Counted from the stretch's first letter, positions 54,548-64,000 are shown. The stretch is DNA of 64,000 nt from Aquitalea magnusonii (GCF_003202035.1 NZ_QJKC01000010.1:1-64000), one strand, 5' to 3'. Translations and numbers: made by a program. Notes: generated by a model not told the origin, from the sequence alone.

Positions 54548-55810
54548 TTAATTGGCGGCCGAGGCATGCTGGCGCTGGCCGCTCCAGCCACCACTGGCTG
54601 CATGCTGGTGGTGCTTGCCCTTGCCTGCTCCCTCGTTGCTGCCGGCCTGTTGCGCCGCACGGTCGATCACCTTGACCTGGGCCCCGTCACGCAGCTTGTC
54701 CAGCCCGTCCACCACCACTTTCTGACCGGGTTTCACCCCTTCTTCGATAATGGTGTTGTCCCCCGACACCGCGCCCGTCTTCACCTTGCTGATGCTGACG
54801 GTCTGATCCGGATTGACGGTATAGACATAGCTACCCACCTTGCCCAGTTGCAAGGCCACACTCGGCAGCAGCGTGGCACCGGCTTGTACGCCCAGCTGCA
54901 GATGCACGTTGACAAACTGGTTGGGGAACAGCGCCTCATCGGCATTGGCAAAGCGGGCCTTGAGATTGACCGTGCCGGTACTGGTGCTCAGCTGGTTGTC
55001 GATGGCAAGCAACTCGCCATCGGCCAGCTTGTGGCGGTTATCGCGGTCCCAGGCTTCCACCTGCAATTTGCCCTTGGCGGCACGGGCCGCCGCCAGTACC
55101 TGGCTGAGGCTGACCTCGGGAATGGCAAACACCACATTGATGGGCTGGGTCTGGGTAATCACCACCACGCCATTGGTATCGCTGGCATGTACGATATTGC
55201 CCGGATCGACCTGGCGCAGACCGGCCCGGCCGGCTACCGGCGCGGTCACCCGGCTGTAATCCAGTTGCAGGCGGGCATTGGCTACCGCGCCCTGATCCAG
55301 CTTCACCGTACCCTGGTACTGACGTACCAGGGCTTGCTGGGTATCGACCTGCTGCTTGGCAATGGAATTCTGCGCCAACAGCTGCTGGTAGCGTGCCAGA
55401 TCGAGCTGGGCGTTTTGCAGCAAGGCCTGATCGCGCAGTAACTGGCCTTCGGCCTGGGTCAGGGCGGCCTGATAGGGGCGCGGGTCCAGTTCGGCCAGCA
55501 GCTGGCCCTTCTGGACGGGCTGCCCTTCTTCAAAATGCAGGGCCATCAGTTGGCCATCCACCCGGCTGTGCACGGTAACGGTATTGGGCGAGTTGACCGT
55601 GCCCAGCGCACCCAGCTGCAAGGGGGCATCCTGCCGGCTCACCGTGGCCACTGCCACCGCAATCGGCCCACCGCCCTTGCGAGGTGTGCTGGCGGCATCA
55701 GCCGCTGCCGTGCGATGACTGTTCCACCACCACCCGCCAGCCGCCAACAGCAGCAAAAGCAGGGAAACATTGCGCAGGGTATGGGTGGACTTGGCAGCGG
55801 TATCGGACAT
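54548..55810 (-). CDS. mdtA: RND efflux membrane fusion protein, MdtA-like
   Basis: 420 aa periplasmic adaptor. N-terminal TM anchor (LRNVSLLLLLLAAGGWWW), then the lipoyl half-domain GTVNSPNTVTVHSRVDGQLMALHFEEGQPVQKGQLLAELDPRPYQAAL, alpha-helical hairpin (DQALLQNAQLDLARYQQLL), beta-barrel and membrane-proximal domain, and a His/Gln-rich C-terminus. It links the MdtBC pump to the NodT channel. The start at 55810 gives a canonical short cytoplasmic leader; the frame is open upstream. First gene of the operon mdtA-mdtB-mdtC-nodT. Confidence 0.9.
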   Translation of the reverse strand: MSDTAAKSTHTLRNVSLLLLLLAAGGWWWNSHRTAAADAASTPRKGGGPIAVAVATVSRQDAPLQLGALGTVNSPNTVTVHSRVDGQLMALHFEEGQPVQKGQLLAELDPRPYQAALTQAEGQLLRDQALLQNAQLDLARYQQLLAQNSIAKQQVDTQQALVRQYQGTVKLDQGAVANARLQLDYSRVTAPVAGRAGLRQVDPGNIVHASDTNGVVVITQTQPINVVFAIPEVSLSQVLAAARAAKGKLQVEAWDRDNRHKLADGELLAIDNQLSTSTGTVNLKARFANADEALFPNQFVNVHLQLGVQAGATLLPSVALQLGKVGSYVYTVNPDQTVSISKVKTGAVSGDNTIIEEGVKPGQKVVVDGLDKLRDGAQVKVIDRAAQQAGSNEGAGKGKHHQHAASGGWSGQRQHASAAN

Positions 55811-56058
55811 GATGGATTTCCGGGATACGCCCCCGGCCAGGAGCAAGGAGCGGTCAGCAGTGGCAAAAGGGCGGCAGGCCCACCCTGAAACAAGTGGCGA
55901 TGATAGGCAATCGACATGACACTGCCTATAGCCAACATGTTTATAGATGTTAATCGGCATGAAGCCATCACACCAGCCCAGCCCAGCTGGCGCGGCCTGC
56001 CGGCTGCTGCGGGCTGGCTGACATGCAGATAATGCATGGCAAGGCCGTGGTCGCCCAC

Positions 56059-56088
56059 AAAAAAAAACCGCCCTGCATGGCAGGGCGG
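56059..56088 (-). terminator. terminator of the PBP1A gene
   Basis: A perfect 9-bp stem CCGCCCTGC/GCAGGGCGG with loop ATG is followed on the minus strand by T9. It lies about 50 bp past the mrcA stop. The gap 55811-56058 holds the mdtA leader only. Confidence 0.92.
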
Positions 56089-56136
56089 GCGAGCGATCCG
56101 AATCAGGCAGCTGGCAAGCTGCGCCAGCCGGGGCGG

Positions 56137-58509
56137 CTAGAACAGCAACTCCTTGACGTTTTCCACCGCATCCTTGGCCGCAGGAGCATTCGGATCCTTG
56201 GCGGTCACATCATCTGCCGCCGCATCCGAGGCATTGCTGCCCGGTACCGTGCCGTGATTGTCGATCTTCAGCTCCGGATTGGTTTTCTGGAACTCTTCAT
56301 AGTAGTACTCGTCGCCACCACGCTGGCCGGCACCCGGCTTCACCACGATGCCAGCCGGCACCGGCAGTTCCACCTCGGGCACGCCCTTGAGCGCATTGGC
56401 CATATAGTTCATCCATACCGGCAAGGCCGCCGTACCGCCATAGCCGTAACGGCCGAGCGAGCGCGGCTGATCGTAGCCCACCCAGGTAGCCGCTACCAGG
56501 TTGGGATTGAAGCCGACAAACCAGGCATCCTTCCAGTCGCTGGTGGTACCGGTCTTGCCGGCCAGATCCATACGCCCCAGGCTCATGGCCTTGGCCGCCG
56601 TACCGTAGCGCACCACGTCCTTCAGCATGGAGGTCATGATGAAGGCGTTACGCGGATCGATGGCCTGGGTGGCGTTCTGACCGGCGATAGCCGGCTGGGT
56701 CTTGGCCAGCACATGGCCGGACTGGTCTTCGATGCGGTCAATAAAGTAGGCCTTGATACGGTAGCCACCATTGGAGAACACCGAATACCCCTCGGCCATC
56801 TGCAGCGGCGTGGCCGCACCGGCGCCAAGTGCCATGGTCAGATAGGCCGGGTGCTGCTTGGGCGAGAAACCAAAGCGCTGGATGTATTGCTGGGCATAAT
56901 CCGTCCCCACCGCCATCAGCAGCCGCACCGACACCAGGTTCTTCGACTGGGTCAGCGCGCGGCGCAGGCTGATCAGGCCGGCAAACTTGCCATCATCGTT
57001 CTTCGGCTCCCAGCTGGGCGAACCCGGTGCACCCGGCACCGTCAGCGGGGCATCATTGAACAGCGTGGAGGGGGTAATGCCACGCTCGATGCCAGAAGAA
57101 TAAATGAAGGGCTTGAAGGTGGAGCCGGGCTGACGCCAGGCCTGGGTGACGTGATTGAAGCTGCGACGGTTGAAGTCGAAGCCGCCCACCAGCGACTTGA
57201 TGGCACCGCTACGCGGATCCATCGAGACAAATGCCCCTTCGACATCTGGCATCTGCACGATTTCCCAGTAGCCCTTGTCATTGGCACGCACGCGAATCAC
57301 CGCGCCACGGCGAATCTGCTTGTCGGCTGCCAGCTTGGGATTGAGCGCGCGCCGGGCAAACTCCAGCCCCGCCCCCTTGATGACCGCCACCTTGCCGCCG
57401 CGCATATAGGCCCGTACTTCGGACGGACTGGCCGACAAGACAATGGCCGCCTGCATGTCGCCGCTGTCGCGAATTTCAGACAGTGCATCATCCAGCGCTT
57501 CGGTCTGGTCTTCCCCTTCCGCCGAGGCCAGATCGATATAGCTTTCCGGTGCGCGGTAACCCTGCTTGCGATCAAAGTCGAGCAGGCCGGCACGCAGCGC
57601 ATCATAGGCCCATTGCTGGTGATGGCTGTCCAGCGTGGTGTACACCTTGTAGCCCTCGGTGTAGGCCGCATCCTTATAGCGCTCGTACATGGCCTGACGC
57701 ACCATTTCCGCCACGTACAGGGCCGGCTGGTTGCTGTCTACCGTGGCGCTGGCCAGCCGCAGTGGCTCTTTTACGGCAGCGTCATACTGATCCTGGGTAA
57801 TGAAGTTGAGCTCGCGCATGCGGCGCAGCACATACTGCTGGCGCAGCCGGGCACGGTCGGGATTGACGATGGGGTTATATGCCGACGGGGCCTTGGGCAG
57901 ACCCGCCAGCATCGCCATCTCGGCCACGCTCAAGTCGGTGATGGGCTTGCCGAAATAAGCTTGTGCCGCGGCAGAAAAACCGTAAGCACGCTGCCCAAGA
58001 TAGATCTGATTGAAGTACAGCTCGAGAATCTGATCCTTGGAAAGCGTATGTTCGATTTTGAAAGCGAGCAAGGCTTCATTAAACTTACGCGTGAAAGTCT
58101 TTTCACTGGACAGAAAGAAGTTCTTGGCCACCTGCATGGTGATGGTACTGGCACCGGAACGGGCGTGACCGGACACCAGATTGCCGACGGCGGCACGCAT
58201 GACACCGACGTAATCCACGCCGCTATGCTGGTAGAATCGCTCGTCTTCGGCAGCCAGCAAGGCTTGCTTCATCAACTGCGGGACTTCATGGATGCGGGCA
58301 AAGGAGCGACGCTCCTCGCCAAACTCACCCAGCAACTGGCCATCCGCCGAGTAGACGCGCAGTGGAATTTTTGGACGGTAATCCGTGAGCACATCAAGAC
58401 TTGGCAAACGCGGGTAGGTTATGATGATCGCAATGGCTGCCGCACCGGCTGCCAGAACGGCCCCACCAATAACCAGACCGGCCAAAATCGCAAGAAGTCG
58501 TTTGAACAT
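56137..58509 (-). CDS. mrcA: penicillin-binding protein 1A (bifunctional transglycosylase/transpeptidase)
   Basis: 790 aa class A PBP. One N-terminal TM segment (LLAILAGLVIGGAVLAAGAAAIAI), GT51 transglycosylase (about 50-230) with EDERFYQHSGVDYVGVMRA, GASTITMQVAKNFFLS and KILELYFNQIYLGQ-type blocks, an OB/linker, then the transpeptidase with SXXK SSxF (PGSTFKPFIYSS), SMN-like and KTGTT (AGKTGTTSDWKDAWF). It makes and cross-links peptidoglycan in the periplasm. The ATG at 58509 gives the standard short cytoplasmic tail. Divergent from pilM, as in many beta- and gammaproteobacteria. Confidence 0.95.
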   Translation of the reverse strand: MFKRLLAILAGLVIGGAVLAAGAAAIAIIITYPRLPSLDVLTDYRPKIPLRVYSADGQLLGEFGEERRSFARIHEVPQLMKQALLAAEDERFYQHSGVDYVGVMRAAVGNLVSGHARSGASTITMQVAKNFFLSSEKTFTRKFNEALLAFKIEHTLSKDQILELYFNQIYLGQRAYGFSAAAQAYFGKPITDLSVAEMAMLAGLPKAPSAYNPIVNPDRARLRQQYVLRRMRELNFITQDQYDAAVKEPLRLASATVDSNQPALYVAEMVRQAMYERYKDAAYTEGYKVYTTLDSHHQQWAYDALRAGLLDFDRKQGYRAPESYIDLASAEGEDQTEALDDALSEIRDSGDMQAAIVLSASPSEVRAYMRGGKVAVIKGAGLEFARRALNPKLAADKQIRRGAVIRVRANDKGYWEIVQMPDVEGAFVSMDPRSGAIKSLVGGFDFNRRSFNHVTQAWRQPGSTFKPFIYSSGIERGITPSTLFNDAPLTVPGAPGSPSWEPKNDDGKFAGLISLRRALTQSKNLVSVRLLMAVGTDYAQQYIQRFGFSPKQHPAYLTMALGAGAATPLQMAEGYSVFSNGGYRIKAYFIDRIEDQSGHVLAKTQPAIAGQNATQAIDPRNAFIMTSMLKDVVRYGTAAKAMSLGRMDLAGKTGTTSDWKDAWFVGFNPNLVAATWVGYDQPRSLGRYGYGGTAALPVWMNYMANALKGVPEVELPVPAGIVVKPGAGQRGGDEYYYEEFQKTNPELKIDNHGTVPGSNASDAAADDVTAKDPNAPAAKDAVENVKELLF

Positions 58510-58539
58510 AATTACAAATAGGCTTTCGGAAGAAAGCGG

Positions 58540-58545
58540 ATTATA
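58540..58545 (-). promoter_or_regulatory. predicted -10 box of mrcA
   Basis: A consensus TATAAT on the minus strand 31 bp before the start codon; the -35 (CTTGCT at 16 bp) is weak. The pilM promoter in the same 119-bp region could not be placed. Confidence 0.4.
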
Positions 58546-58628
58546 ACGTCTTGTGAGAATGAGCAAGACAAACATTGACCGCGATGGTGCAAAAACTGTC
58601 GCACTAGACCTTTTCGGGGCCTTAACTG

Positions 58629-59741
58629 ATGCTATCCGACAAATTACGGTTCGGGACAGATTGGCTGGATCAGCTTGGATTGGGGAAGTCCAAGAGTGTT
58701 CCCTTGCTCGGTCTTGATATCAGCACCACGTCCATCAAGCTAGTCGAGCTTTCCAGATCCGGCAAGAATTATCAGATTGAGCGTTACGTCATAGAAGCCC
58801 TGCCCAAGGAAGCGGTTTCCGAAGGCAACCTGGTCGATATCGAAGGTATTTCCGAGGCGGTGCGCAAGGCCTGGAAGCGTCTGGGCAGCCCGATCAAGAA
58901 CGTCGCCATCGCCATTCCCACCTCGATGGCGATTTACAAAAAACTGTTGGTACCGGTCAGCCAGTCCGAAGACATGGAAGGCATGATCGAATCGGAAGCC
59001 AACCAGATCATTCCCTTCCCGCTGGAAGAGGTAAATCTGGATTACCAGGTGCTGGGGCCCTCCAGCAGCAGCCTGGATGATCTGGAAGTGCTGCTGTGTG
59101 CTGCCCGCAAGGAAAAAGTGGAAGAGCGGGTGGCCGTGGTGGAAATGGCCGGCCTGCGCGCCCAGCTGGTGGATGTTGAGTCATTTGCAATGATGACCGC
59201 TTTCGAGCAGATCCAGCAGCAATTGCCCGATCACGGCATGAATCAGACATTCGCATTGTTTGATATCGGCGCCACCAAAATTCATTGCAACGTCATCCGT
59301 AACGGCCAGCAGATCTACTATCGCGAACAGGTTTTTGGTGGCCAGCAACTGACGCGCGACATCCAGCGCCGCTACGGCATCAGCTTTGACGAAGCCGAAA
59401 ACGGCAAGCGCAGCATGGCCATGCCGGATGGCTACGAATCGGAACTGATGCATCCCTTTGTCGACTCGCTGGCGCAGGAAATCCAGCGAGCGCTGCAATT
59501 TTTCTACACCACGGTCAGCGTGTCGCAATACCTGCGCGTGGACTATATCCTGCTGGGTGGAGGCTGCAGCATGCTGCCAGGCCTGGATGACGCGGTGGCT
59601 TCCCGCACCCAGATCAGCACCATGATCGCCAACCCCTTCACCTCCATGGTGCAATCCAGCTCGATCCGCCTGAAAGAACTGTTGCTCGATGCACCGGCAC
59701 TGCTGATTGCCTGCGGTCTGGCCATGCGGAGGTTTGACTGA
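58629..59741 (+). CDS. pilM: type IV pilus assembly ATPase-like protein PilM
   Basis: 370 aa actin-like (FtsA-fold) cytoplasmic protein that docks PilN to the assembly machine. Visible phosphate-binding blocks: PLLGLDISTTSIKLVELS near the N-terminus and ALFDIGATKIHCNVIRNG, with LGGGCSMLPGLDDAV near the C-terminus. First gene of pilMNOPQ; ends overlapping the pilN start (TGATG). Confidence 0.95.
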   Translation: MLSDKLRFGTDWLDQLGLGKSKSVPLLGLDISTTSIKLVELSRSGKNYQIERYVIEALPKEAVSEGNLVDIEGISEAVRKAWKRLGSPIKNVAIAIPTSMAIYKKLLVPVSQSEDMEGMIESEANQIIPFPLEEVNLDYQVLGPSSSSLDDLEVLLCAARKEKVEERVAVVEMAGLRAQLVDVESFAMMTAFEQIQQQLPDHGMNQTFALFDIGATKIHCNVIRNGQQIYYREQVFGGQQLTRDIQRRYGISFDEAENGKRSMAMPDGYESELMHPFVDSLAQEIQRALQFFYTTVSVSQYLRVDYILLGGGCSMLPGLDDAVASRTQISTMIANPFTSMVQSSSIRLKELLLDAPALLIACGLAMRRFD

Positions 59742-60334
59742 TGATACGCATCAACCTCCTGCCGCACCGCGAGCAGAAAAAAGCCGCCCATCGCCTGCGT
59801 TTCCAGTTATTACTGGGCTGTGCGGTGGCTGCCGCCCTGCTGATCATCGGTATCAGCTATTTCGTGCTGGACGCCCGCCAGTCGCGCCAGGATGAACGCA
59901 ATCAGTTCCTGCAAGCGGAAATCACCAAGCTCAACCAGCAGATCAAGGATATCGGCATGCTGAAAAAGCAGCGCGACGACCTGCTGGCGCGCAAACAACT
60001 GGTGGAAAGACTGCAGCAAGGGCGCAATGACGCCGTGCATGTGTTCGACCAGCTGCTGCGGCAGACGCCGGATGGCATCTATCTCAAGAGCTTCAAGCAG
60101 AGCGGCAACACCTTCTCCTTCTCCGGCTACGGCCTGTCCGGTGCGCGGGTATCCAACTACATGCGCACCCTGGCGCAATCGCAGATCTTCAACGAACCAC
60201 AACTGATCGAGGTGAAGTCGGCCGTGGTCAATAACCAGCGCGTCAGCGAGTTCAGCCTCACCAGCACGCTCAAACTGCCGGCTGCCGCCAGTGCGCCAGC
60301 CAGCCAGGTGGCAGCGCAGGGAGCCAAGCCATGA
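59741..60334 (+). CDS. pilN: type IV pilus inner-membrane protein PilN
   Basis: 197 aa. MIRINLLPHREQKKAA is the PilN signature (binds PilM in the cytoplasm); one TM helix (about 22-45) follows, then a periplasmic coiled coil and ferredoxin-like domain. Forms a heterodimer with PilO. Its end overlaps the pilO start by 4 bp. Confidence 0.94.
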   Translation: MIRINLLPHREQKKAAHRLRFQLLLGCAVAAALLIIGISYFVLDARQSRQDERNQFLQAEITKLNQQIKDIGMLKKQRDDLLARKQLVERLQQGRNDAVHVFDQLLRQTPDGIYLKSFKQSGNTFSFSGYGLSGARVSNYMRTLAQSQIFNEPQLIEVKSAVVNNQRVSEFSLTSTLKLPAAASAPASQVAAQGAKP

Positions 60335-60951
60335 CCCTAGACGAGTTCCGCAATCTCGACCCCAAGGACATGCCCAACTGGCCACTGCCGGCACAGCTGG
60401 TCGTGCTCACCTTCATGGCCGGGGTTTTTCTGTTTCTGGGCTATTTCTTTGTGCTGAGCGACCAGATGGACAAGCTGAACAACGCCCATCAGCAGGAAGA
60501 ACAACTCAAGCAGACTTTCATCGACAAAAAGCGCCAGGCCATCAATCTGGAAGCCCTGCAACAGCAGCTGAAAGAAATCCAGCTGTCGTTTGGCGCACTG
60601 CTCAAGCAACTGCCTACCAAGGCGGACATGGACGCCCTGCTGACTGAAATCAACCAGGCCGGCATCGGCCGCGGCCTGCAGTTCGAGTTGTTCCGCCCCA
60701 ACGGTGAGGTCAAGACGGCGGAAATGGCGGAGGTCCCCATTGCCATCAGACTGACCGGCAGCTACTCCGACCTGGCGGCTTTTGTCAGCGATGTGGCGCA
60801 ACTGTCGCGCATTGTCACCATTGGCGACATCAGCCTGACACCAGGTCAGGGCAAGGACGCCGCGCGCATGACGATGGAAGCCACAGCCAAAACCTATCGC
60901 GCGCTCGAACCGGAAGAACGCATGGCCGCGGCCCAGCCGCCGAAGAAGTGA
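60331..60951 (+). CDS. pilO: type IV pilus inner-membrane protein PilO
   Basis: 206 aa. TLDEFRNLDPKDMPNWPLPAQLVVLTFMAGVFLFLGYFF contains the short cytoplasmic part and single TM; a coiled coil (about 50-100) and a periplasmic ferredoxin-like domain follow. With PilN it forms the alignment subcomplex that connects to PilP. ATGA overlap with pilN, 7 bp before pilP. Confidence 0.94.
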   Translation: MTLDEFRNLDPKDMPNWPLPAQLVVLTFMAGVFLFLGYFFVLSDQMDKLNNAHQQEEQLKQTFIDKKRQAINLEALQQQLKEIQLSFGALLKQLPTKADMDALLTEINQAGIGRGLQFELFRPNGEVKTAEMAEVPIAIRLTGSYSDLAAFVSDVAQLSRIVTIGDISLTPGQGKDAARMTMEATAKTYRALEPEERMAAAQPPKK

Positions 60952-60958
60952 GAGTGAA

Positions 60959-61483
60959 ATGACACTGAAACCGACTCTCGCCGCCCTGCTGTGCCCACTG
61001 CTGCTCAGTGCCTGCGGCGCTGGCAACACCGACGACTTGCGCGCCTGGATGCAGCAGGCCAGTCAAGGCCTGCGCGGGCAGATCGATCCCTTGCCCCAGG
61101 CACAGGCCTACCAGCCCTTTGCCTACAGCGCCTTTGACCTGCCCGATCCATTCAACCCCATCAAGCTGCAAATGGCCAAGAAACAGAACGCGGCCAATGC
61201 GCCGGACTTCAAGCGGCCACGCGAACTACTGGAAAACTATGATCTGGACAAGCTGAAGATGGTCGGCCTGCTCAAGCGCAACGGCATCAGCTATGCACTG
61301 ATCCGCACCCCGGAAGGCAGCATCTATCGCGTGCAGCCGGGCAACTTCATCGGCCCCAACTTTGGCCAGGTCAAGCGCATCAGCGATACCGAACTCGTGC
61401 TTTCCGAGACCGTGGAAGATCTGAACGGAGAATGGGTACAACGCGAAACCAGCATGTACCTGGATGAACAAGGGCAGAAATAA
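60959..61483 (+). CDS. pilP: type IV pilus lipoprotein PilP
   Basis: 174 aa. Lipoprotein signal (LAALLCPLLLSACGAG), a natively unfolded linker, then the HR beta-sandwich (LEKYDLDKLKMVGLLK-type block, here ENYDLDKLKMVGLLKRNGISYALIRTPEGSIYRVQPGNFIGPNFG). It joins PilNO to the secretin PilQ. Its stop overlaps the pilQ start (TAATG). Confidence 0.94.
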   Translation: MTLKPTLAALLCPLLLSACGAGNTDDLRAWMQQASQGLRGQIDPLPQAQAYQPFAYSAFDLPDPFNPIKLQMAKKQNAANAPDFKRPRELLENYDLDKLKMVGLLKRNGISYALIRTPEGSIYRVQPGNFIGPNFGQVKRISDTELVLSETVEDLNGEWVQRETSMYLDEQGQK

Positions 61484-63603
61484 TGAAAAACCATTCAATC
61501 AAACTGTTATCCGGGCTGGGTCTGTCCATCGCGTTTTCCGTTGCCCATGCCGCATCCATTACGGCGATCGACGTAGCCCAGAGCGATGGCGACAGCCAGT
61601 TGCTGCAAGTCACCTTCGATGGCCCGGCCATCAAGCCCAACAGCTTCGCCATCGCCAATCCGGCACGGGTTGCCTTCGACTTTGCCGACACCCAGGTCAA
61701 ACTGCCGAAGAATTTCGTCGATCTGGGCAACCCCATCATCAAGTCTGCCGTGGCGGTGGAAGCCAATGGCCGCTCGCGGTTGGTGCTGAACCTGGCCCAC
61801 AATGTGAGCTACAGCACCACCCTGTCCGGCAACAAGCTGCTGGTCCGCATCGGCAACAGCATGGCGCCGGTACAGCAGAATGCCACTTCGCAGGAACAGG
61901 CTCCCGTCAACAGCACGGCTGCCAGTGAAGCCACGGCCCAGGCCACCGTGGCCACCACTCCGCTGGGACTGGACTTCCGCCGGGGCAAGGGCGGTGAAGG
62001 CCGGGTGGAAATCACCCTTCCTGCCGCCAATACGCCGGTGGATGTACGGCGCGACGGCAAAGACCTGGTACTCGACGTGATGAGTGCCAATCTGCCGCGC
62101 ACCCTGGAGAAGCGCATGGATGTCAGCGACTTCGCCACCCCGGTGGACAAGGTGATCGCCAGCAATCAGGGGCGCAACAGCCGCATTCTGATCCAGCCAC
62201 AAGGCGACTGGGAGTTCTCCTCCTACCAGACCGAACGCAAGCTGGTGGTGGAAGTACGCAAGGCCGTGGTGGAAAGCGCCAGCAAGAACGAACTGAACAG
62301 CAAGCCGCAATACAAGGGCGACAAGCTGTCGCTCAATTTCCAGAACATCGAAGTGCGCACGGTCTTGCAGGTGATTGCCGAATTTACCGGGCTGAACATT
62401 GTCACCAGCGACTCGGTCACCGGCAATATCACCCTGCGCCTGAAAGACGTGCCATGGGATCAGGCACTGGACCTGATCTTGCAGACCAAGGGACTGGACC
62501 AGCGCCGCAACGGCAACATCATCAACATTGCCCCACGTGAAGAACTATTGGCGCGCGACAAACAGATACTGGAAGGCAAGCAGCAGCTGACGGCACTGGA
62601 GCCGGTACGCTCGGAAACCTTTGTATTGCGTTATCGTTCGGCCGAGGACTTCAAGAAGATTCTGGACGGCAGCAGTACCACCAGCGGTACCAACAATACG
62701 GCCAATAACGGACTGCTCTCTTCGCGTGGCAGTGCGCTGATCGATCCGAAAACCAATACGCTGATCATCAACGACACGCAAAGCGTGATCGACAAGATCC
62801 GTGACCTGATAGTCAAGACCGATATCCCGGTCAAGCAGGTACTGATCGAAGCACGCATCGTCGAAGCCACCGATGACTGGAGCAAGAGCCTGGGGGTGAA
62901 GCTCAATGTGGCCAGGGCAGGATCCGGCTTCAGCCTGGGCGGTAGCGTTGCCGACGCCATCACCAGCCACAATATCGGCACCGGTGCCACCACCGGCACC
63001 ATTCCGCTCAATTCCGGGGTCAACCTGGGCTTGTCCGGCACCTACAACTCCATCGGCGCAGTGTTTGGGGCCGGCTCACGTGCCGCCATCGGACTGGAAC
63101 TGGATGCAATGGAGAGCGGCGACAAGGGCAAGGTGCTGGCTAATCCGCGCATCATGACCGCCGACCGGGTGGAAGCCAGTATCGAACAGGGCACGGAAAT
63201 CCCCTACCAGGAGGCCAGCTCCAGCGGCGCCACCTCGGTTTCGTTCAAAAAGGCCAACCTTAGCCTGAAGGTGACCCCGCAGATCACCCCCGACAACCGC
63301 GTGCTGATGGAAATCCAGATCAACAAGGATACGGTCAACAGCACCCTTATCGTCAACAGTACCCCGGCCATCGACACCAAGGTAGTCAAGACGCAGGTGA
63401 TGGTAGAAAACGGTGGCACCGTGGTGATTGGCGGCATTTATCAGCAGACGCTGGACAACACCACCAACAAGGTTCCGCTGCTGGGTGACATCCCCTTCCT
63501 TGGTGCGCTGTTCCGCAGCAAGGTGGAGAAGAACAACCGCACGGAGCTGCTGGTTTTCATCACCCCGCGTGTGGTGGAAGACCTGAACCTGCAAAACCGC
63601 TGA
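61483..63603 (+). CDS. pilQ: type IV pilus secretin PilQ
   Basis: 706 aa outer-membrane secretin. Signal peptide (LSGLGLSIAFSVAHA), two AMIN domains that bind peptidoglycan (about 25-115 and 160-260), secretin N0/N1 domains (about 275-450) including VLQVIAEFTGLNIVTSDSVTGNITLRLKDVPWDQALDLIL, and the C-terminal secretin pore (about 520-700) with the family signature VPLLGDIPFLGALFRS. It forms the channel through which the pilus fibre leaves the cell. Full length; last gene of the operon, 84 bp before aroK. Confidence 0.96.
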   Translation: MKNHSIKLLSGLGLSIAFSVAHAASITAIDVAQSDGDSQLLQVTFDGPAIKPNSFAIANPARVAFDFADTQVKLPKNFVDLGNPIIKSAVAVEANGRSRLVLNLAHNVSYSTTLSGNKLLVRIGNSMAPVQQNATSQEQAPVNSTAASEATAQATVATTPLGLDFRRGKGGEGRVEITLPAANTPVDVRRDGKDLVLDVMSANLPRTLEKRMDVSDFATPVDKVIASNQGRNSRILIQPQGDWEFSSYQTERKLVVEVRKAVVESASKNELNSKPQYKGDKLSLNFQNIEVRTVLQVIAEFTGLNIVTSDSVTGNITLRLKDVPWDQALDLILQTKGLDQRRNGNIINIAPREELLARDKQILEGKQQLTALEPVRSETFVLRYRSAEDFKKILDGSSTTSGTNNTANNGLLSSRGSALIDPKTNTLIINDTQSVIDKIRDLIVKTDIPVKQVLIEARIVEATDDWSKSLGVKLNVARAGSGFSLGGSVADAITSHNIGTGATTGTIPLNSGVNLGLSGTYNSIGAVFGAGSRAAIGLELDAMESGDKGKVLANPRIMTADRVEASIEQGTEIPYQEASSSGATSVSFKKANLSLKVTPQITPDNRVLMEIQINKDTVNSTLIVNSTPAIDTKVVKTQVMVENGGTVVIGGIYQQTLDNTTNKVPLLGDIPFLGALFRSKVEKNNRTELLVFITPRVVEDLNLQNR

Positions 63604-63687
63604 GAACGAACCCGGGCAAGCGATTTTGTCGTCGGCCCGCGCAGACAGACCCAGCCTGCATCAGCTACAATGCCTGCCATGGAGAAC

Positions 63688-64000
63688 ATGGCAGGCAATT
63701 TTTTTCTTGTCGGGCTGATGGGCGCCGGCAAGACCACCGTTGGCAGAGCCCTGGCGCGCAAGACCGGCAAAACCTTCTACGACTCGGATCATGAAATCGA
63801 GGCGCGCACCGGTGTTCGCGTTGCCACCATATTCGATATCGAAGGCGAGCTGCGCTTTCGCGACCGGGAAAGCTCGGTCATTGCCGATCTGGTCAGAATG
63901 AACAATATCGTGCTGGCCACCGGTGGTGGTGCAGTACTGCGGCCGGAAAACCGCGCCGAACTGGCCCGTCACGGTGTGGTGATCTATTTGCGGGCATCCA
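63688..64000 (+). CDS. aroK: shikimate kinase, partial at window edge
   Basis: The first 104 residues of shikimate kinase: Walker [13 protein letters not shown], the DSD of FYDSDHEIE (Mg2+/shikimate), RFRDRES and the GGGAV loop. The ATG at 63688 has GGAG 5 nt upstream; an in-frame ATG at 63679 is less likely. The pilQ-aroK order (with aroB next) is standard in proteobacteria. The rest lies outside the window. Confidence 0.94.
   Translation, partial: MAGNFFLVGLMGAGKTTVGRALARKTGKTFYDSDHEIEARTGVRVATIFDIEGELRFRDRESSVIADLVRMNNIVLATGGGAVLRPENRAELARHGVVIYLRAS

Noticed and set aside
56023-58521. 832-codon open frame on the plus strand opposite PBP1A
   Set aside because: It is the antisense shadow of a certain PBP1A gene; its translation is His/Gln/Arg-rich without any domain.

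Overview
The window reads as the chromosome of a betaproteobacterium, most likely a Neisseriales/Chromobacteriaceae member (Aquitalea, Chromobacterium or Vogesella-like). The evidence is the gene content (rplU-rpmA-obgE, ispB, pilMNOPQ-aroK), high G+C and strong CDS conservation; the genus is inference. Housekeeping DNA lies at both ends and a large accessory block lies between.

Layout. (1) 1-780: the tail of a T6SS-immunity-like gene and a small membrane ORF in A+T-rich DNA. (2) 820-4028: a complete basic amino acid ABC importer, hisJ-hisQ-hisM-hisP, on the minus strand. (3) 4549-7659: obgE, rpmA and rplU (minus) and ispB (plus), then tRNA-Arg(CCU). (4) About 7.72-42.6 kb: a probable integrated island. 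A tyrosine integrase lies directly downstream of the tRNA, arm-type repeats flank it, and a degenerate copy of the tRNA 3' end lies at 42574-42598. (5) 42.7-64 kb: host genes again. These are a hypothetical DNA-binding-like protein, an acyltransferase, a formyltransferase-like protein, an MdtABC-type RND pump with its outer-membrane channel, PBP1A, the pilMNOPQ type IV pilus operon and the start of aroK.

The island has two parts. Its left and middle part (9.8-33.6 kb, G+C like the host) is a dense stress-tolerance cluster: three BON-domain proteins, a YflT-like general stress protein, an aconitase, a class II fumarase, CsbD, PRC-barrel, glycine-zipper and lmo0937-type proteins, cyclopropane fatty acid synthase, a ferritin-like protein, a SYLF protein, a phasin, several small disordered proteins, two Crp/Fnr regulators, a CheB-CheR-PAS fusion, a PAS-GGDEF-EAL protein and a slipin. 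A palindrome, TGTnnGCTnGCGyACA, recurs in the divergent promoters of this cluster. It has the TGT-N10-ACA geometry of Crp-family operators and probably ties the cluster into one regulon.

The right part (33.9-42.4 kb) is A+T-richer and looks like a phage satellite or prophage remnant: an AlpA regulator, a DUF1376 protein, unknown ORFs, a broken MmeI-like restriction-modification locus, an unknown two-gene operon, and an XRE regulator with a perfect operator palindrome. Inside it, 34262-35290 has no convincing protein gene. On the minus strand it carries many strong hairpins and ends in a textbook terminator. I read it as a giant structured noncoding RNA of about 1 kb, comparable in size and setting to GOLLD/ROOL RNAs, and it is the most striking element here. 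No CRISPR array, rRNA gene or intact insertion sequence was seen.
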